DNA of 61,735 nt from an uncultured Mycoplasmatota bacterium (GCA_946414095.1 CAMKNB010000004.1:1-61735); one strand, 5' to 3'; counted from the first letter of the stretch, positions 7,623 to 17,467 are shown. Program-made: numbers and translations. Notes: generated by a model from the letters alone, not told the origin.

Positions 7623-9884
7623 ATGAAAAAAAATATCTTTTTAATATCTATTTTTACAATATTTTTCTTCTTTATTCCTTTGAATGTTTTTGCAAGCTAT
7701 GAAGCTATTATTAGTGGTGATAACGTTAGAATAAGAAGCGGTGCTGGTACAGATAACGATGCTTTATATACAGTTAATTCAGGAACTCAAATTACTATGG
7801 AAAATAAAACACTTTATGAAGGAACTGGATGTTCACAAAAATGGTATAAAATTGCATATAAAGAAAAAACAGGCTATGTATGTAGTAAATATGTTAAATT
7901 CGTTGATAGTACTTTTGATGGAATAAATACTTCTGATTATGAAGCAAGAGTTAATGCCAATAACGTAGCAGTAAGAAAAGGTACAAATACTTCTACAACT
8001 TCACTTGATACTCTATCACTTGGAGTAAATGTAACAATATTAGATAAAATTACTTCAAAAAATTCTAATTGTACAAACGATACATGGTATAAAATAAGTT
8101 ATTATAAAAATAAAACCGGATATATTTGCGCAAAATATGTAACAAAAAAAAGTGATATCACTGCTAATGATGAAGAATATACAAAAACACTTTTAGCAGC
8201 AGGATTTACAGATTCATATATTCCTTATTTAACATATTTACATAATAAATATCCAGAATGGACATTTGTTGCTAAAAAAACAAATTCATATTTTACAACA
8301 GCTGTTAGTAGTGAAGAAGGAAAAAATTATATGCAAACTACAAATAATAATTATCGTACTTCTTCAAAACCAGCTGAAGGGTCATCATGGTTCAAAGTTA
8401 ATTCAAGCGTAATAGCATTTTACATGGATCCTAGAAACTGGTTAACAGAACAAAGAATATTTATGTTTGAAAAATTAGATTATAGTTCTGATTTTGATGA
8501 AAAATATCCTCAAATGATTAAATCATTATTTGGAAATGGTAAACTTTCTGATGATAAATATACTATTCCTATGTTTACTGCGGGTAAAACACATAAAATT
8601 AGTCCTGTACACATAGCAAGTAGAATTAAACAAGAAGTAACTGCTAATGGTAGTGATTCAACAAATGGAACTGAATTTACTTTTAAAGGAAAAAAATATA
8701 GTGGATATTATAATTTCTTTAACATTGGTGCTTATGAAGATACAATTGATGGAGTTAAATATGGTGCTATTACAAGAGGACTTGCATATGCAGCAAAACT
8801 AATTAAAAGAGATGGAAATGTTTGGGATAATATAGAAACAGCAATCGTTGAAGGAAGTTCTTTCCTAGCAAATGGTTACATTACCAAAGGACAAGGTACA
8901 CTATATTATCAGAAATTTAATGTATCACCCGATGCATACTTCTCTAAGTATACTCATCAATATATGACAAATATTCAAGCACCTGCTACTGAAGGAAATT
9001 CAACATATAATTCATATAAAACAGCTGGAATACTTAATGAACCATTTATCTTTGAAATACCTGTATATAATAATATGCCTTTATCAACTTCTCTTCCAGA
9101 TGCAGGTGATACTAATAATGATTTAAAATCATTAAGTGTAGAAGGATATAATTTATCACCAGATTTTGATGAAGATGTACTTAATTACGAAGCATACGTT
9201 CCAAATGGAACAACAAAAATAAATGTTTTGGCTACACCAGCAAGTTCAAAAGCAACTGTAAGTGGAACTGGAATTATTAATTTAAATGAAGAAGATGCTG
9301 ATATAACAATTACTGTGACATCAGAAACACTTAGTGTTAAGAAATATGTTATTTCAATCAAAATAGTTAAAGAAACTGTTAATAATAATATAGATAACAA
9401 TGAAAATAATAACACCCAAGTAAATAACAATAATACAAATGAAACTACACCAAGTAAAACAGTAGATTCAATATTAAAAGATTCAGCAATAAATATTAAT
9501 AATAACTATATAACAAATATTAAATATAATACCAGTGCTTCAACAATACTAAATAAAATAACAAGTTTTGGAGCAACTAGTGTAAGTATAGTAGATGCAA
9601 ATAATAATAGTATCACTGGAAATAAAATAATTTCTACTGGTCATAAACTAACAGTTAAATATAATAATGAAGAAAAAACATACACATTTGTAGTTAAAGG
9701 AGATACTTCAGGAGACGGTCAAATAACAAGTTTGGATTTATTACAAATATTAAAACATGTTAAGGGAGACAAAAAATTAAAAGGAGAATTTATACTTGCT
9801 GGTGACACATCACAAGATAATGAAGTAACAAGTCTAGATTTATTACAAGTATTAAAACACATAAAAGGAGATAAAAAACTATGA
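7623..9884 (+). CDS. Secreted SH3/glucosaminidase autolysin with cadherin-like domain and C-terminal dockerin
   Basis: The protein has 753 residues. A signal peptide (1-24, ending NVFA-S) is followed by two bacterial SH3 domains (about 27-95 and 105-175). Next comes a glucosaminidase-like catalytic domain (about 190-480) with a candidate acid Glu338 in IASRIKQEV and FFNIGAYED. A cadherin-like beta-sandwich (about 500-582), an Asn-rich linker, and a dockerin (about 690-753) complete it. The dockerin has two repeats, GDTSGDGQITSLDLLQIL and GDTSQDNEVTSLDLLQVL. Known relatives cleave peptidoglycan between N-acetylglucosamine and N-acetylmuramic acid. The stop overlaps the next start (ATGA), so translation is coupled to a protein with a cohesin-like domain, its likely docking partner. 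Confidence 0.88.
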   Translation: MKKNIFLISIFTIFFFFIPLNVFASYEAIISGDNVRIRSGAGTDNDALYTVNSGTQITMENKTLYEGTGCSQKWYKIAYKEKTGYVCSKYVKFVDSTFDGINTSDYEARVNANNVAVRKGTNTSTTSLDTLSLGVNVTILDKITSKNSNCTNDTWYKISYYKNKTGYICAKYVTKKSDITANDEEYTKTLLAAGFTDSYIPYLTYLHNKYPEWTFVAKKTNSYFTTAVSSEEGKNYMQTTNNNYRTSSKPAEGSSWFKVNSSVIAFYMDPRNWLTEQRIFMFEKLDYSSDFDEKYPQMIKSLFGNGKLSDDKYTIPMFTAGKTHKISPVHIASRIKQEVTANGSDSTNGTEFTFKGKKYSGYYNFFNIGAYEDTIDGVKYGAITRGLAYAAKLIKRDGNVWDNIETAIVEGSSFLANGYITKGQGTLYYQKFNVSPDAYFSKYTHQYMTNIQAPATEGNSTYNSYKTAGILNEPFIFEIPVYNNMPLSTSLPDAGDTNNDLKSLSVEGYNLSPDFDEDVLNYEAYVPNGTTKINVLATPASSKATVSGTGIINLNEEDADITITVTSETLSVKKYVISIKIVKETVNNNIDNNENNNTQVNNNNTNETTPSKTVDSILKDSAININNNYITNIKYNTSASTILNKITSFGATSVSIVDANNNSITGNKIISTGHKLTVKYNNEEKTYTFVVKGDTSGDGQITSLDLLQILKHVKGDKKLKGEFILAGDTSQDNEVTSLDLLQVLKHIKGDKKL

Positions 9885-11386
9885 ATAAAAAGTTAAAACT
9901 ATTAAGCATAATACTACTCAGCATTATGCTCTTCTTTATACATTTGACTCCCTTACTTGCTTCAAGCGCAACAATAAGTGTATCTTCTTCAAGCAAAAAG
10001 GTAGTTGTTGGAAATACAGTTACGGTTACTATTAAAGTTAAATCATCAAGTTATTTTGGAACTATAGAATTTACTCCTAGTTATGATAAATCAAAACTAA
10101 AACTTACAAGTGGTAGTTCAAGTGTATTATGGTATGGAAAAGAAAAGCAAAAATCTTTTACTTATAAATTCAAAGCAATAGCGACAGGAAGCACATCTGT
10201 TACTGTTAAAAGTGTAGCTGTGAGAGATTACTCAAATGAAGGAGAAATGAAGTTATCAAAAGGAAGTTCAACAATAACAATAATAACTCAATCTCAATTA
10301 GAAGCATCTTATTCAAAAAATAATAATTTAAAGAGTTTAAAAATTGATGGATTAAAACTAAGTCCATCATTTAATAAAAATACAACTTCTTATAAAGTAG
10401 AAGCAAATTCAAATACTACTAGCGTAAATATTAAAGCTAGTGTAGAAGATTCAAAATCAAGAGTATCTGGTACAGGAAAGCATAAAGTATCAGAGGGAGA
10501 AAACAAAATTAAAGTTACTGTTACTGCTCAAAATGGAAGTTCCAAAACATATACAATAATTGTCAATGTTATAGATCCAAATCCAATAGAAGTAACAATT
10601 GGTGAAAATAAATATACAGTTGTAAAACGAGAAAGTAATCTAGTAATGCCAAATAATTATGAAAAAACAACTGTAGAAATAAATTCACAAAAAATACCAG
10701 GTTTCTTCAATGAAATAAACAATTATACTTTAGTTGGCCTTAAAGATTTAGAAGGTGATATAGATTTATATATTTATGATAAAGAAAATAATACATATGA
10801 AAAATATAATGAGGTAAAATTAGATGTACTCAATATTTATCCATTAAAAATTGATAAAGAAATAGATGGTTATACAAAAACAACAGTTATTATAAATGAA
10901 ATGGAATTAGAAGCTTTATCAAAAGAAAATAGTGATTTCTACATAATTCATGCAAGAGATTTAGAAACTGGAAAAGAAAATTATTACACATATGATAAAG
11001 AAACTAATACAATGATTAGATATGCAAGTTCAAAAGAAACAATCATTATTAATAATACAGATGAAGAAAAAATAATGGAATATAAAAAAATGATTGCACT
11101 ACTTGGTATAGAAACTGTTATAATAATATTTGTTCTTATATGTATATTAATTGCAAAAGTGAGGAAAAATAAAAGAAAGAGAAAATATATAGAAGAAAGA
11201 ATCAGAGAAGAAAAAAGAAAACAAGAAGAAAAGAAAATAGAAGCAGAAAAGAAAAAACAACAAGAAAAGAAAACAGAAGTAGAAACAAAGAAAGAAACAA
11301 CTAAACAAAAAAGAAAGACAAATAGTAGTAAAAAGAAAGAAGTGTTAAAAGATGAAAAAGGAAAAAAAGACAAGAAACAATCATAA
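9881..11386 (+). CDS. Membrane-anchored protein with cohesin-like and cadherin-like domains
   Basis: The protein has 501 residues. A signal peptide (1-28) is followed by a beta domain at about 30-135 (VVVGNTVTVTIKVKS, FGTIEFTPSYDKSKLKL, FTYKFKAIATGSTSVTV) that resembles cohesin. A cadherin-like beta-sandwich follows (about 148-232; NNLKSLKIDGLKLSPSF), then a further extracellular region. One transmembrane helix (about 405-427) leads to a Lys/Glu-rich, probably coiled-coil cytoplasmic tail. The upstream, translationally coupled gene encodes a dockerin-bearing autolysin, which strengthens the cohesin reading. The likely role is to hold dockerin proteins on the outer membrane face. The cohesin call rests on pattern only; another immunoglobulin-like adhesin domain is possible. 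Confidence 0.72.
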   Translation: MNKKLKLLSIILLSIMLFFIHLTPLLASSATISVSSSSKKVVVGNTVTVTIKVKSSSYFGTIEFTPSYDKSKLKLTSGSSSVLWYGKEKQKSFTYKFKAIATGSTSVTVKSVAVRDYSNEGEMKLSKGSSTITIITQSQLEASYSKNNNLKSLKIDGLKLSPSFNKNTTSYKVEANSNTTSVNIKASVEDSKSRVSGTGKHKVSEGENKIKVTVTAQNGSSKTYTIIVNVIDPNPIEVTIGENKYTVVKRESNLVMPNNYEKTTVEINSQKIPGFFNEINNYTLVGLKDLEGDIDLYIYDKENNTYEKYNEVKLDVLNIYPLKIDKEIDGYTKTTVIINEMELEALSKENSDFYIIHARDLETGKENYYTYDKETNTMIRYASSKETIIINNTDEEKIMEYKKMIALLGIETVIIIFVLICILIAKVRKNKRKRKYIEERIREEKRKQEEKKIEAEKKKQQEKKTEVETKKETTKQKRKTNSSKKKEVLKDEKGKKDKKQS

Positions 11387-13289
11387 ATTATTTAGATTAA
11401 TACTTTCATTAATACTAATAATATTACAAATAATTGGTATTAATTTAGTTGGATATACATTAATGCTATTTGAAGGAGTTGAAACTCTATATAGAATACT
11501 TGGTATAGTAGTTCTTGTATATTTCTTCCTATTTTTCTCTTACCTACTACTAAGAAGTGTTAAAAAGAAAAGTAAACTATCTATAATTATCCCAGTATTT
11601 TTAGTAATATTGTTATTTATTATTGAAGGAGCAATATTCTATTATGTAACAAAAGTATATAAAGCAATAGATAATTATAGTGATAGTAAGAATATGTATT
11701 ATTCATCTATTGTTTCATATGATAAAACACTTAAAAATGAAAAAGATTTAGTTAATAAAAAAATTGGTATTGTAAATGATACAGATGATATTGAAGGATA
11801 CATATTACCAAATGAAATAATAAGTGAATTAAAATTAGATACAAATAATGAAATTAAAAAATATGATTCAACACTTGAATTATTATATGCTCTTAAAAAC
11901 AATAATATAGATGCTGCATTCTTCAGTAGAAACTATGTTGATATGTTCTATTCTATTGAGGGATATGAAGATATTGAGGAAGAAACTGTGGTATTATATG
12001 AAGGTAAAAAGAAATATGAAAGTAATGAAGAAGATATAAAAAGTGAAGGAGCTTCACTTAATAAACCATTTAGTATGTTATTAATTGGAGTTGACTCTTC
12101 AAAAGATGGTGTAACATCGGGATATAATGCAGATGTATTATTACTTGTAACATTTAATCCTAAAACACTTAGAGCTACTCTTACATCAGTTCCAAGAGAT
12201 ATGTATTTAAAAACAGCTTGTTCAAACGGAACATATAGAAGAATAAATACTACTACTTGGGGAAGTTCATCATCATGTGCTGTTCAAACAATTGAAAATT
12301 TATTTGATGTAGATATTGATTATTATGCAAAAATTAATTTCAAAGGTGTTGTTCAATTAGTTGATGCAGTTGGTGGAATTGATATAGATGTTCCCTACTC
12401 TGTCTGTGAACAGAATAGTTCAAGAAAATGGGGTTCACACACACAATATATCGAAAAAGGATGGCAACATTTAAATGGCGAACAAGCTTTAGCATTTGCA
12501 AGAAATAGACATAAACCAAACGATGGAAGCAAAACTGGTAAAGCAATGGCAAAATATTGTGCTAGTTGGACAGCTGGTAGTAGAAGTGACTATAACCGTG
12601 GTAAAAATCAAATGAAAGTTATTTTAGGAATAGTAAGTGCTGGAACTAAAATGACTGATCCAAATAAAGTAGTAAATGTTCTTGAAATAGTAAAATCTAA
12701 TTTTCAAACAAATGTTAAATCAAAAGATTTATTATCTATGTATAACTTAGCAAAATCAATAATAGTTTCAGATAATACAAACATTGTAAATGTACAAAGA
12801 ATGCAACTTACTGGTTCATCTGCTTGGGGTAAAATATATGATACTCCATCTAAAAGTTATCCTGCTGTAATTATTCCTTACCCAGGAAGTATTAGTGATA
12901 TTAAAAAAGAAATAAAAGCAAATCTAAAAAATACTAAGCTTACTGCTTCTAAAAAAATATCATTTGATTTAAATGATTTATATAAAGATAGAGTAATTGG
13001 TACTGGAAGTTATAGTGCACAAAGCATTCCAACATTAAAAGACTTATCAAATAGCAGTGTTTCAAGTATAAAAAGTTATGCTTCTTCTCATGGATTAAGC
13101 GTAAAATTTGTAGATAAATCAACAAATCAAGTTGTAAATATAAATGATTATAGTGAATATACATTCTCATCACAAAAAGAACATAAAGATACAATATTAG
13201 ATCAAGTTAAATCATTAACAATTTATGTTAAAAAGAAAGTAGTTGTTCAAGAACAACCACAGGAAACAGGACAACAAACACAACAATAA
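11352..13289 (+). CDS. LytR-CpsA-Psr (LCP) family protein with SBP-like insert
   Basis: LCP proteins attach teichoic acids or other polymers to peptidoglycan from undecaprenyl-diphosphate carriers. In this 645-residue protein three N-terminal hydrophobic helices (about 12-105) are followed by a segment (about 135-200; KKIGIVNDTDDIEGY, LYALKNNNIDAAFFSR) resembling part of a solute-binding protein. The LCP domain follows, with MLLIGVDSS, SVPRDMYLK, DAVGGIDIDV and GEQALAFARNRH, including the Arg/Asp residues that bind the lipid diphosphate. A PASTA-like stretch (IPTLKDLSNSSVSSIKSYA) and a Gln-rich tail end it. The gene overlaps the previous one by 35 bases, so wall-polymer ligation and the cohesin/dockerin pair are co-expressed. 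Confidence 0.88.
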   Translation: MKKEKKTRNNHKLFRLILSLILIILQIIGINLVGYTLMLFEGVETLYRILGIVVLVYFFLFFSYLLLRSVKKKSKLSIIIPVFLVILLFIIEGAIFYYVTKVYKAIDNYSDSKNMYYSSIVSYDKTLKNEKDLVNKKIGIVNDTDDIEGYILPNEIISELKLDTNNEIKKYDSTLELLYALKNNNIDAAFFSRNYVDMFYSIEGYEDIEEETVVLYEGKKKYESNEEDIKSEGASLNKPFSMLLIGVDSSKDGVTSGYNADVLLLVTFNPKTLRATLTSVPRDMYLKTACSNGTYRRINTTTWGSSSSCAVQTIENLFDVDIDYYAKINFKGVVQLVDAVGGIDIDVPYSVCEQNSSRKWGSHTQYIEKGWQHLNGEQALAFARNRHKPNDGSKTGKAMAKYCASWTAGSRSDYNRGKNQMKVILGIVSAGTKMTDPNKVVNVLEIVKSNFQTNVKSKDLLSMYNLAKSIIVSDNTNIVNVQRMQLTGSSAWGKIYDTPSKSYPAVIIPYPGSISDIKKEIKANLKNTKLTASKKISFDLNDLYKDRVIGTGSYSAQSIPTLKDLSNSSVSSIKSYASSHGLSVKFVDKSTNQVVNINDYSEYTFSSQKEHKDTILDQVKSLTIYVKKKVVVQEQPQETGQQTQQ

Positions 13290-13311
13290 AAGAGGTTATA
13301 AAACCTCTTTT
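13288..13311. terminator. Bidirectional terminator between convergent genes
   Basis: Perfect 10-base stem AAAAGAGGTT/AACCTCTTTT with loop ATAA and T/A runs on both sides. It lies between the stop codons at 13289 and 13312. Confidence 0.9.
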
Positions 13312-13926
13312 TTATTCACCTTTAACTACATATAATTTATCACTATCTTTAATTAATGTTAACTTTATACTTTTAGCATAACCTAAGTCTTTTTTATATT
13401 CCCAATTTAATGTAACTAAATATGCATCATATTCTATTTCATTATATGTATATTTACTTTCAGTAATATCTGTAACTTCTATACTACTTACTTCTGGTAA
13501 TTCCTGTGTTCTTTTACCATCTAAATTTATTTCTACATTCTTATATAATGTAGCACCCATATTTTCCTTAAAATTATCTTTTAATTTTTTATGTAGAAAT
13601 TCAATGCCACCTATATCAGTACTAGATACTTTATTTGTAAGAGTAAATACATCAATTACAAAGAGTTTAGAGACTTGTTTAGCATAATCTGAATAATTTA
13701 TTGGTTTTTCATTTAAAACAGCTTCTAAAGTCTTAAAATTATCTTTATAGAGACTTGTATCACTTTTACTTAATGTATAGCCATATAAATCTAGAGATAA
13801 TAATTTTTTATGAACCTCATCTTTAGTAAAAAAATCACTTTTAACTTTATAACCGATAAAGCCAAATAACAAAACTCCAATTATTATAAACATAATAATC
13901 ATTTTAATATCACTTTTTTTATTCAT
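13312..13926 (-). CDS. Small membrane-anchored extracellular protein of unknown function
   Basis: I do not recognise this 204-residue protein. An N-terminal hydrophobic helix (about residues 8-28) is followed by a soluble, probably extracellular alpha/beta region ending KLYVVKGE. I use the ATG at 13926, seven bases after AGGTGAG, rather than the GTG four codons upstream. The start overlaps the end of the LTA-synthase-like gene by 8 bases, so the two are probably translated together and this protein may assist that enzyme. Confidence 0.75.
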   Translation of the reverse strand: MNKKSDIKMIIMFIIIGVLLFGFIGYKVKSDFFTKDEVHKKLLSLDLYGYTLSKSDTSLYKDNFKTLEAVLNEKPINYSDYAKQVSKLFVIDVFTLTNKVSSTDIGGIEFLHKKLKDNFKENMGATLYKNVEINLDGKRTQELPEVSSIEVTDITESKYTYNEIEYDAYLVTLNWEYKKDLGYAKSIKLTLIKDSDKLYVVKGE

Positions 13927-15943
13927 GAGTACACTCACCTATCCTATCACTTTCATTTTTAATTAAATCATGAACTACTATTCCATTAGATACCTCTAAT
14001 ATATTATCTGCATATTCTTTTAAATTATTAATATAATCACTATCTATTGGAGTTGAATCAAATGTAATATATTCATCATTTAAATCACTATAATATACTT
14101 TATCTGTAAGAACATTTCCATTTGGAAAAACTACTATATTTTCATGACTACTAAAAATATCATTTCCTAGGGAATACTTTTCTGTAAATCCAAACATGTT
14201 AGCAACTGTAGGTAATATATCATACATCCCCATAGCACTTGACACTTCTAAATTAAATTCTTCATCACCAGACCATATAATTAATGGCGTATTTTTAAGT
14301 AAATCATATTGATATCCATAAACATCAATATACTTTTCATCATCTGAATCAATAATAGTATCATTTTCTGGATCATAATTATATAGTATATCAAAATCTT
14401 TTTTACCTATTCTAGCCTCATGATCACCATAAAATATTATAATTGTATTTTCTAATAAATTTTCCTTTTTTAAGTTATCAAACAATTCACCTAAAGCACT
14501 ATCAGCATAATGAGCAGATTTTAAATAATTACCCATTGTAGTACCTTCTAAATAATTAGCAGTATCACTAATAATATTTCCATTTTTATCTTTATATTTA
14601 TATTTCATTGTTACATCAAATTCACCATATTTATTAACATCATTAAATGGTGAATGGTTAGATAATGTAATAATTGTTCCAAAGAAAGGAGAATTATTAT
14701 TTTTAATGTTTTTATATAATGGAATAAATTGTTTAAAGAAAGATTTATCAGATAATCCTAAACCAATATAATCTGGATCATCTTCATCTAGTGGAATTAC
14801 ATAACTTTCTTTAGCAAAAAAATCTTTATACCCTAAATTCTTATGCATTATTTCTCTATTCCAATATTCTCTATTATTTGCATGTGTACTAAATGTATAA
14901 TAACCTAAATTATTAAAATATTCAGGCATTCCTTTATAAGTCCTATCATAATAATTAACAAAAACTGTTCCGCTTGATGATGGCATCAAACCAGTAAGCA
15001 AAGTAAACTCAGTATCAGAAGAAGTACCAATGCTTATTTGAGGATAAAATCTATTGAAATATATTCCCTCTTTAGCTAATCTATTTAAATTAGGAGTAAC
15101 ATATTCACCATTAATTTTTAAATCAATTAAGAAAGTTTGAACACTCTCACCATGTATGAATAATAAATTTTTACCTTTAAATTTGCCTGTATATTCATTT
15201 GTTTCTTTCTTTTCTTTCCATTTACAAGCATAATATTCTCTAAACCTGTATGCAGCTTCATCGTAACCAAATAGATTATTAATTCTAGGTCTTATACTTT
15301 GTATCAAATCATTAGCTGTATAAAGATATATTCCATACTTATTAACAGCAGATTCCCTATTCCATAATTTAATAAATCTATTACCATCAGTTGAAATTAT
15401 AGACACACTAATAAACGTTAAAAGTATTAGTAAAATCATACACAATCTTTTAAACACCAATTTGCTTATAGTATTATTTTCTTCATCACAATAACTTTTC
15501 TTTAACAAATATTTATGTATAACAAAATAAATAATAGGAAAAACTAAATACCAAAATTGATTAATATGCAATTTGGCAAATAATGAATCATTAACTTGGC
15601 CTATCATAGAAGTAGTTGCAAGTAAACTTACAGATAAAAATGATTGATAAAATCCATGATAAATAGTATTTGCTATACATATTCCTGTAAAAAAGAACAA
15701 CCATATAAAATAATAAGTATACCTATTTTTAGGTTTAATTATATATCCAAATGATCCAATTAATAAAGCCATAAAAGTATCACAAACAAAAGCTTTAAAA
15801 TATAATTTACCAGAAATTGTAGTTAGTCTTAAAAAGAAGCCAAGTAATACAGAAAAAAATACAAATAATAAGAATAATTTATTATCTGAAATAAAACTAA
15901 TTATATTATTTTTTATTTTTTTATAATTCAACTTCTTTTTCAT
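13919..15943 (-). CDS. LTA synthase (LtaS)-like glycerol phosphate transferase
   Basis: The protein has 674 residues, with about five transmembrane helices in the first 180 and an extracellular sulfatase-fold domain after about 255. It shows the metal-binding NLLFIHGESVQTF (Glu266), SIGTSSDTEF at the nucleophile site, TLSNHSPF, and FYGDHEARIG (Asp/His metal ligands). LtaS enzymes polymerise glycerol phosphate from phosphatidylglycerol into lipoteichoic acid. The nucleophile position that is Thr in Staphylococcus LtaS (TSDSEF) appears to be Ser308 here. The start has a weak SD. Overlap with the downstream gene implies an operon. Confidence 0.88.
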   Translation of the reverse strand: MKKKLNYKKIKNNIISFISDNKLFLLFVFFSVLLGFFLRLTTISGKLYFKAFVCDTFMALLIGSFGYIIKPKNRYTYYFIWLFFFTGICIANTIYHGFYQSFLSVSLLATTSMIGQVNDSLFAKLHINQFWYLVFPIIYFVIHKYLLKKSYCDEENNTISKLVFKRLCMILLILLTFISVSIISTDGNRFIKLWNRESAVNKYGIYLYTANDLIQSIRPRINNLFGYDEAAYRFREYYACKWKEKKETNEYTGKFKGKNLLFIHGESVQTFLIDLKINGEYVTPNLNRLAKEGIYFNRFYPQISIGTSSDTEFTLLTGLMPSSSGTVFVNYYDRTYKGMPEYFNNLGYYTFSTHANNREYWNREIMHKNLGYKDFFAKESYVIPLDEDDPDYIGLGLSDKSFFKQFIPLYKNIKNNNSPFFGTIITLSNHSPFNDVNKYGEFDVTMKYKYKDKNGNIISDTANYLEGTTMGNYLKSAHYADSALGELFDNLKKENLLENTIIIFYGDHEARIGKKDFDILYNYDPENDTIIDSDDEKYIDVYGYQYDLLKNTPLIIWSGDEEFNLEVSSAMGMYDILPTVANMFGFTEKYSLGNDIFSSHENIVVFPNGNVLTDKVYYSDLNDEYITFDSTPIDSDYINNLKEYADNILEVSNGIVVHDLIKNESDRIGECTHE

Positions 15944-15998
15944 TGTAATCCTCTAGATTATTATATCATTATGTATATACATTTTCAATTCAAAAAAA

Positions 15999-16013
15999 AA
16001 GAGCATAGCTCTT
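15999..16013 (-). terminator. Terminator at the end of the Tad locus
   Basis: AAGAGC-ATA-GCTCTT, followed on the minus strand by nine T; directly downstream of the stop at 16016. Confidence 0.85.
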
Positions 16014-16015
16014 AA

Positions 16016-16384
16016 TTAGTCACCACTATTAATATCTTCAATATCTATAGAACATGCAAATGGGTGATTAACACATTCCATACATGCCTTATAATCAGTT
16101 CCACCAATTAGTCCCATTATTAAAGATACAAATGTAACTACTAGGAACACTAATACTGCAGCAATTGCTCTTTTAATAAGTTTATTTTGAGCTTCTTTGA
16201 TTTTATCTTCACTCTTTTCACCAACAGCTTTTGCAAGATCTAACATACCAACAATAATTAAAATAATTGGTACAATTACTTTAATACCCCATACAACTAT
16301 ACCAACAATTTTAAGGATTGGCTCTAAATCACTACATATTTGTTCTGGTGAATCACCAGCTAAAAGATTAACCAAATTTAACAT
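16016..16384 (-). CDS. Small two-helix membrane protein, VirB2/TrbC-like
   Basis: In this 122-residue protein a short N-terminal region is followed by two long hydrophobic helices (about 22-48 and 68-95) separated by a charged loop (EKSEDKIKEAQNKLIKR). This is the arrangement of VirB2/TrbC pilin-like proteins. A C-terminal tail has three Cys (KACMECVNHPFAC). I start at the ATG at 16384, preceded by GGAGGG; a GTG five codons earlier would absorb the SD. It is the last gene of the Tad locus. A very similar two-helix domain occurs at the N-terminus of the peptidase at 52757-53770. The function is not known. Confidence 0.75.
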   Translation of the reverse strand: MLNLVNLLAGDSPEQICSDLEPILKIVGIVVWGIKVIVPIILIIVGMLDLAKAVGEKSEDKIKEAQNKLIKRAIAAVLVFLVVTFVSLIMGLIGGTDYKACMECVNHPFACSIDIEDINSGD

Positions 16385-16451
16385 AATGCATCCCTCCACT
16401 ACTTAAGATTTTACATAAATACTTCATTTTTGTCAATATTATTAGTTAGTT

Positions 16452-17453
16452 TTACATATTTACTTTACCAATAAAATTCTTTATTCCAGCTATATTGTCT
16501 TGCCTATCATCAACGTATGGAATAGCATCAATAACCTTTAACTTAGTTTCATATTCAAACGTAGCAACATCTTGTTTACTAAGAATACATTTATTCAATA
16601 CTATTTTATCTCTACTTAACGATTCTAAAATACCTTTATTCTTTTTAAGCATCCTATTTACCATTATTGTTGATGGCTCGATTAGAAAATATACTTCTGA
16701 ACATATATTTAAATCTTCATAATCATTTAAATCAACTAAAATAATATCACATGTATTTCTACTATTTATTTCTCTTGCCAAATCTTGTGAAGTTGTACTT
16801 ATCATATTTTTTTCATTAAAATATAAGAAATCAACTCTATTCACTTCTATTGCAGCAACATTTTTAGTTTTTTGAAGTTCCTTTTTAAGCATATAAATTA
16901 AAGTTGTAGCACCAGCATGATTAGTAATATTTTTAAAACCAATTATTTTCATTCTACCATTATTTGCTGGCATTTCTTGCATTACTGGAGCAACTGGTGT
17001 TGGAACTTGAACATTTGAAGGTGTTGAGTTTGTCTGGTTAACTTGATTAGCTTGATTAACCTGACTCATATCTTGAACACCTTTTACATTAACTACATCC
17101 CTATATGAATGTGGATGAACTAATAAATAATTAATACCATCTACATTTTTAGTAAAGTTATATATACCAAGAGAAACTAAACTAGATATATATGATTCAC
17201 TATTAGTTTCAGGAGTATCATCCAATAGAACTATAACATTTTCCATATTAATGTTCATTGCTAATTTTTGTAAATTATCTACATTTTGATAATCTCTAAT
17301 AGCAGTAATGTCTAAAATCATTTTATCATAATAAAAATTTGTAAAAGTATCTATAATTTCATCTACATTATAAACACCCTCTAAAGATTTCATTACTTCA
17401 ATTTTTAATCCTAACAACTCTTCTTTAAATTTGTTATAAACCATTACATTCAT
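16452..17453 (-). CDS. TadZ/CpaE-like ATPase-fold protein with degenerate Walker A
   Basis: The protein has 333 residues. An N-terminal receiver-like domain (about 1-110) is joined by an Asn/Gln/Pro-rich linker (about 128-165) to a ParA/MinD-like domain. The P-loop region reads GFKNITNHAGATTLIYML, lacking the usual Lys before Thr-Thr, as in many TadZ proteins. The segment DIILVDLNDYEDL takes the Walker B place. TadZ marks the site of Tad pilus assembly at the inner membrane face. Position among tadA, tadB, tadC and pilin genes supports the role. SD GGGGTGATT precedes the ATG. Confidence 0.78.
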   Translation of the reverse strand: MNVMVYNKFKEELLGLKIEVMKSLEGVYNVDEIIDTFTNFYYDKMILDITAIRDYQNVDNLQKLAMNINMENVIVLLDDTPETNSESYISSLVSLGIYNFTKNVDGINYLLVHPHSYRDVVNVKGVQDMSQVNQANQVNQTNSTPSNVQVPTPVAPVMQEMPANNGRMKIIGFKNITNHAGATTLIYMLKKELQKTKNVAAIEVNRVDFLYFNEKNMISTTSQDLAREINSRNTCDIILVDLNDYEDLNICSEVYFLIEPSTIMVNRMLKKNKGILESLSRDKIVLNKCILSKQDVATFEYETKLKVIDAIPYVDDRQDNIAGIKNFIGKVNM

Positions 17454-17467
17454 TTATAATCACCCCA

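Noticed and set aside
10984-11373. A 129-codon minus-strand frame opposite the Lys/Glu-rich tail gene
   Set aside because: The product is a Phe/Ser/Leu-rich mirror of AAA/GAA codons on the other strand; it is an artefact of the coiled-coil coding sequence.
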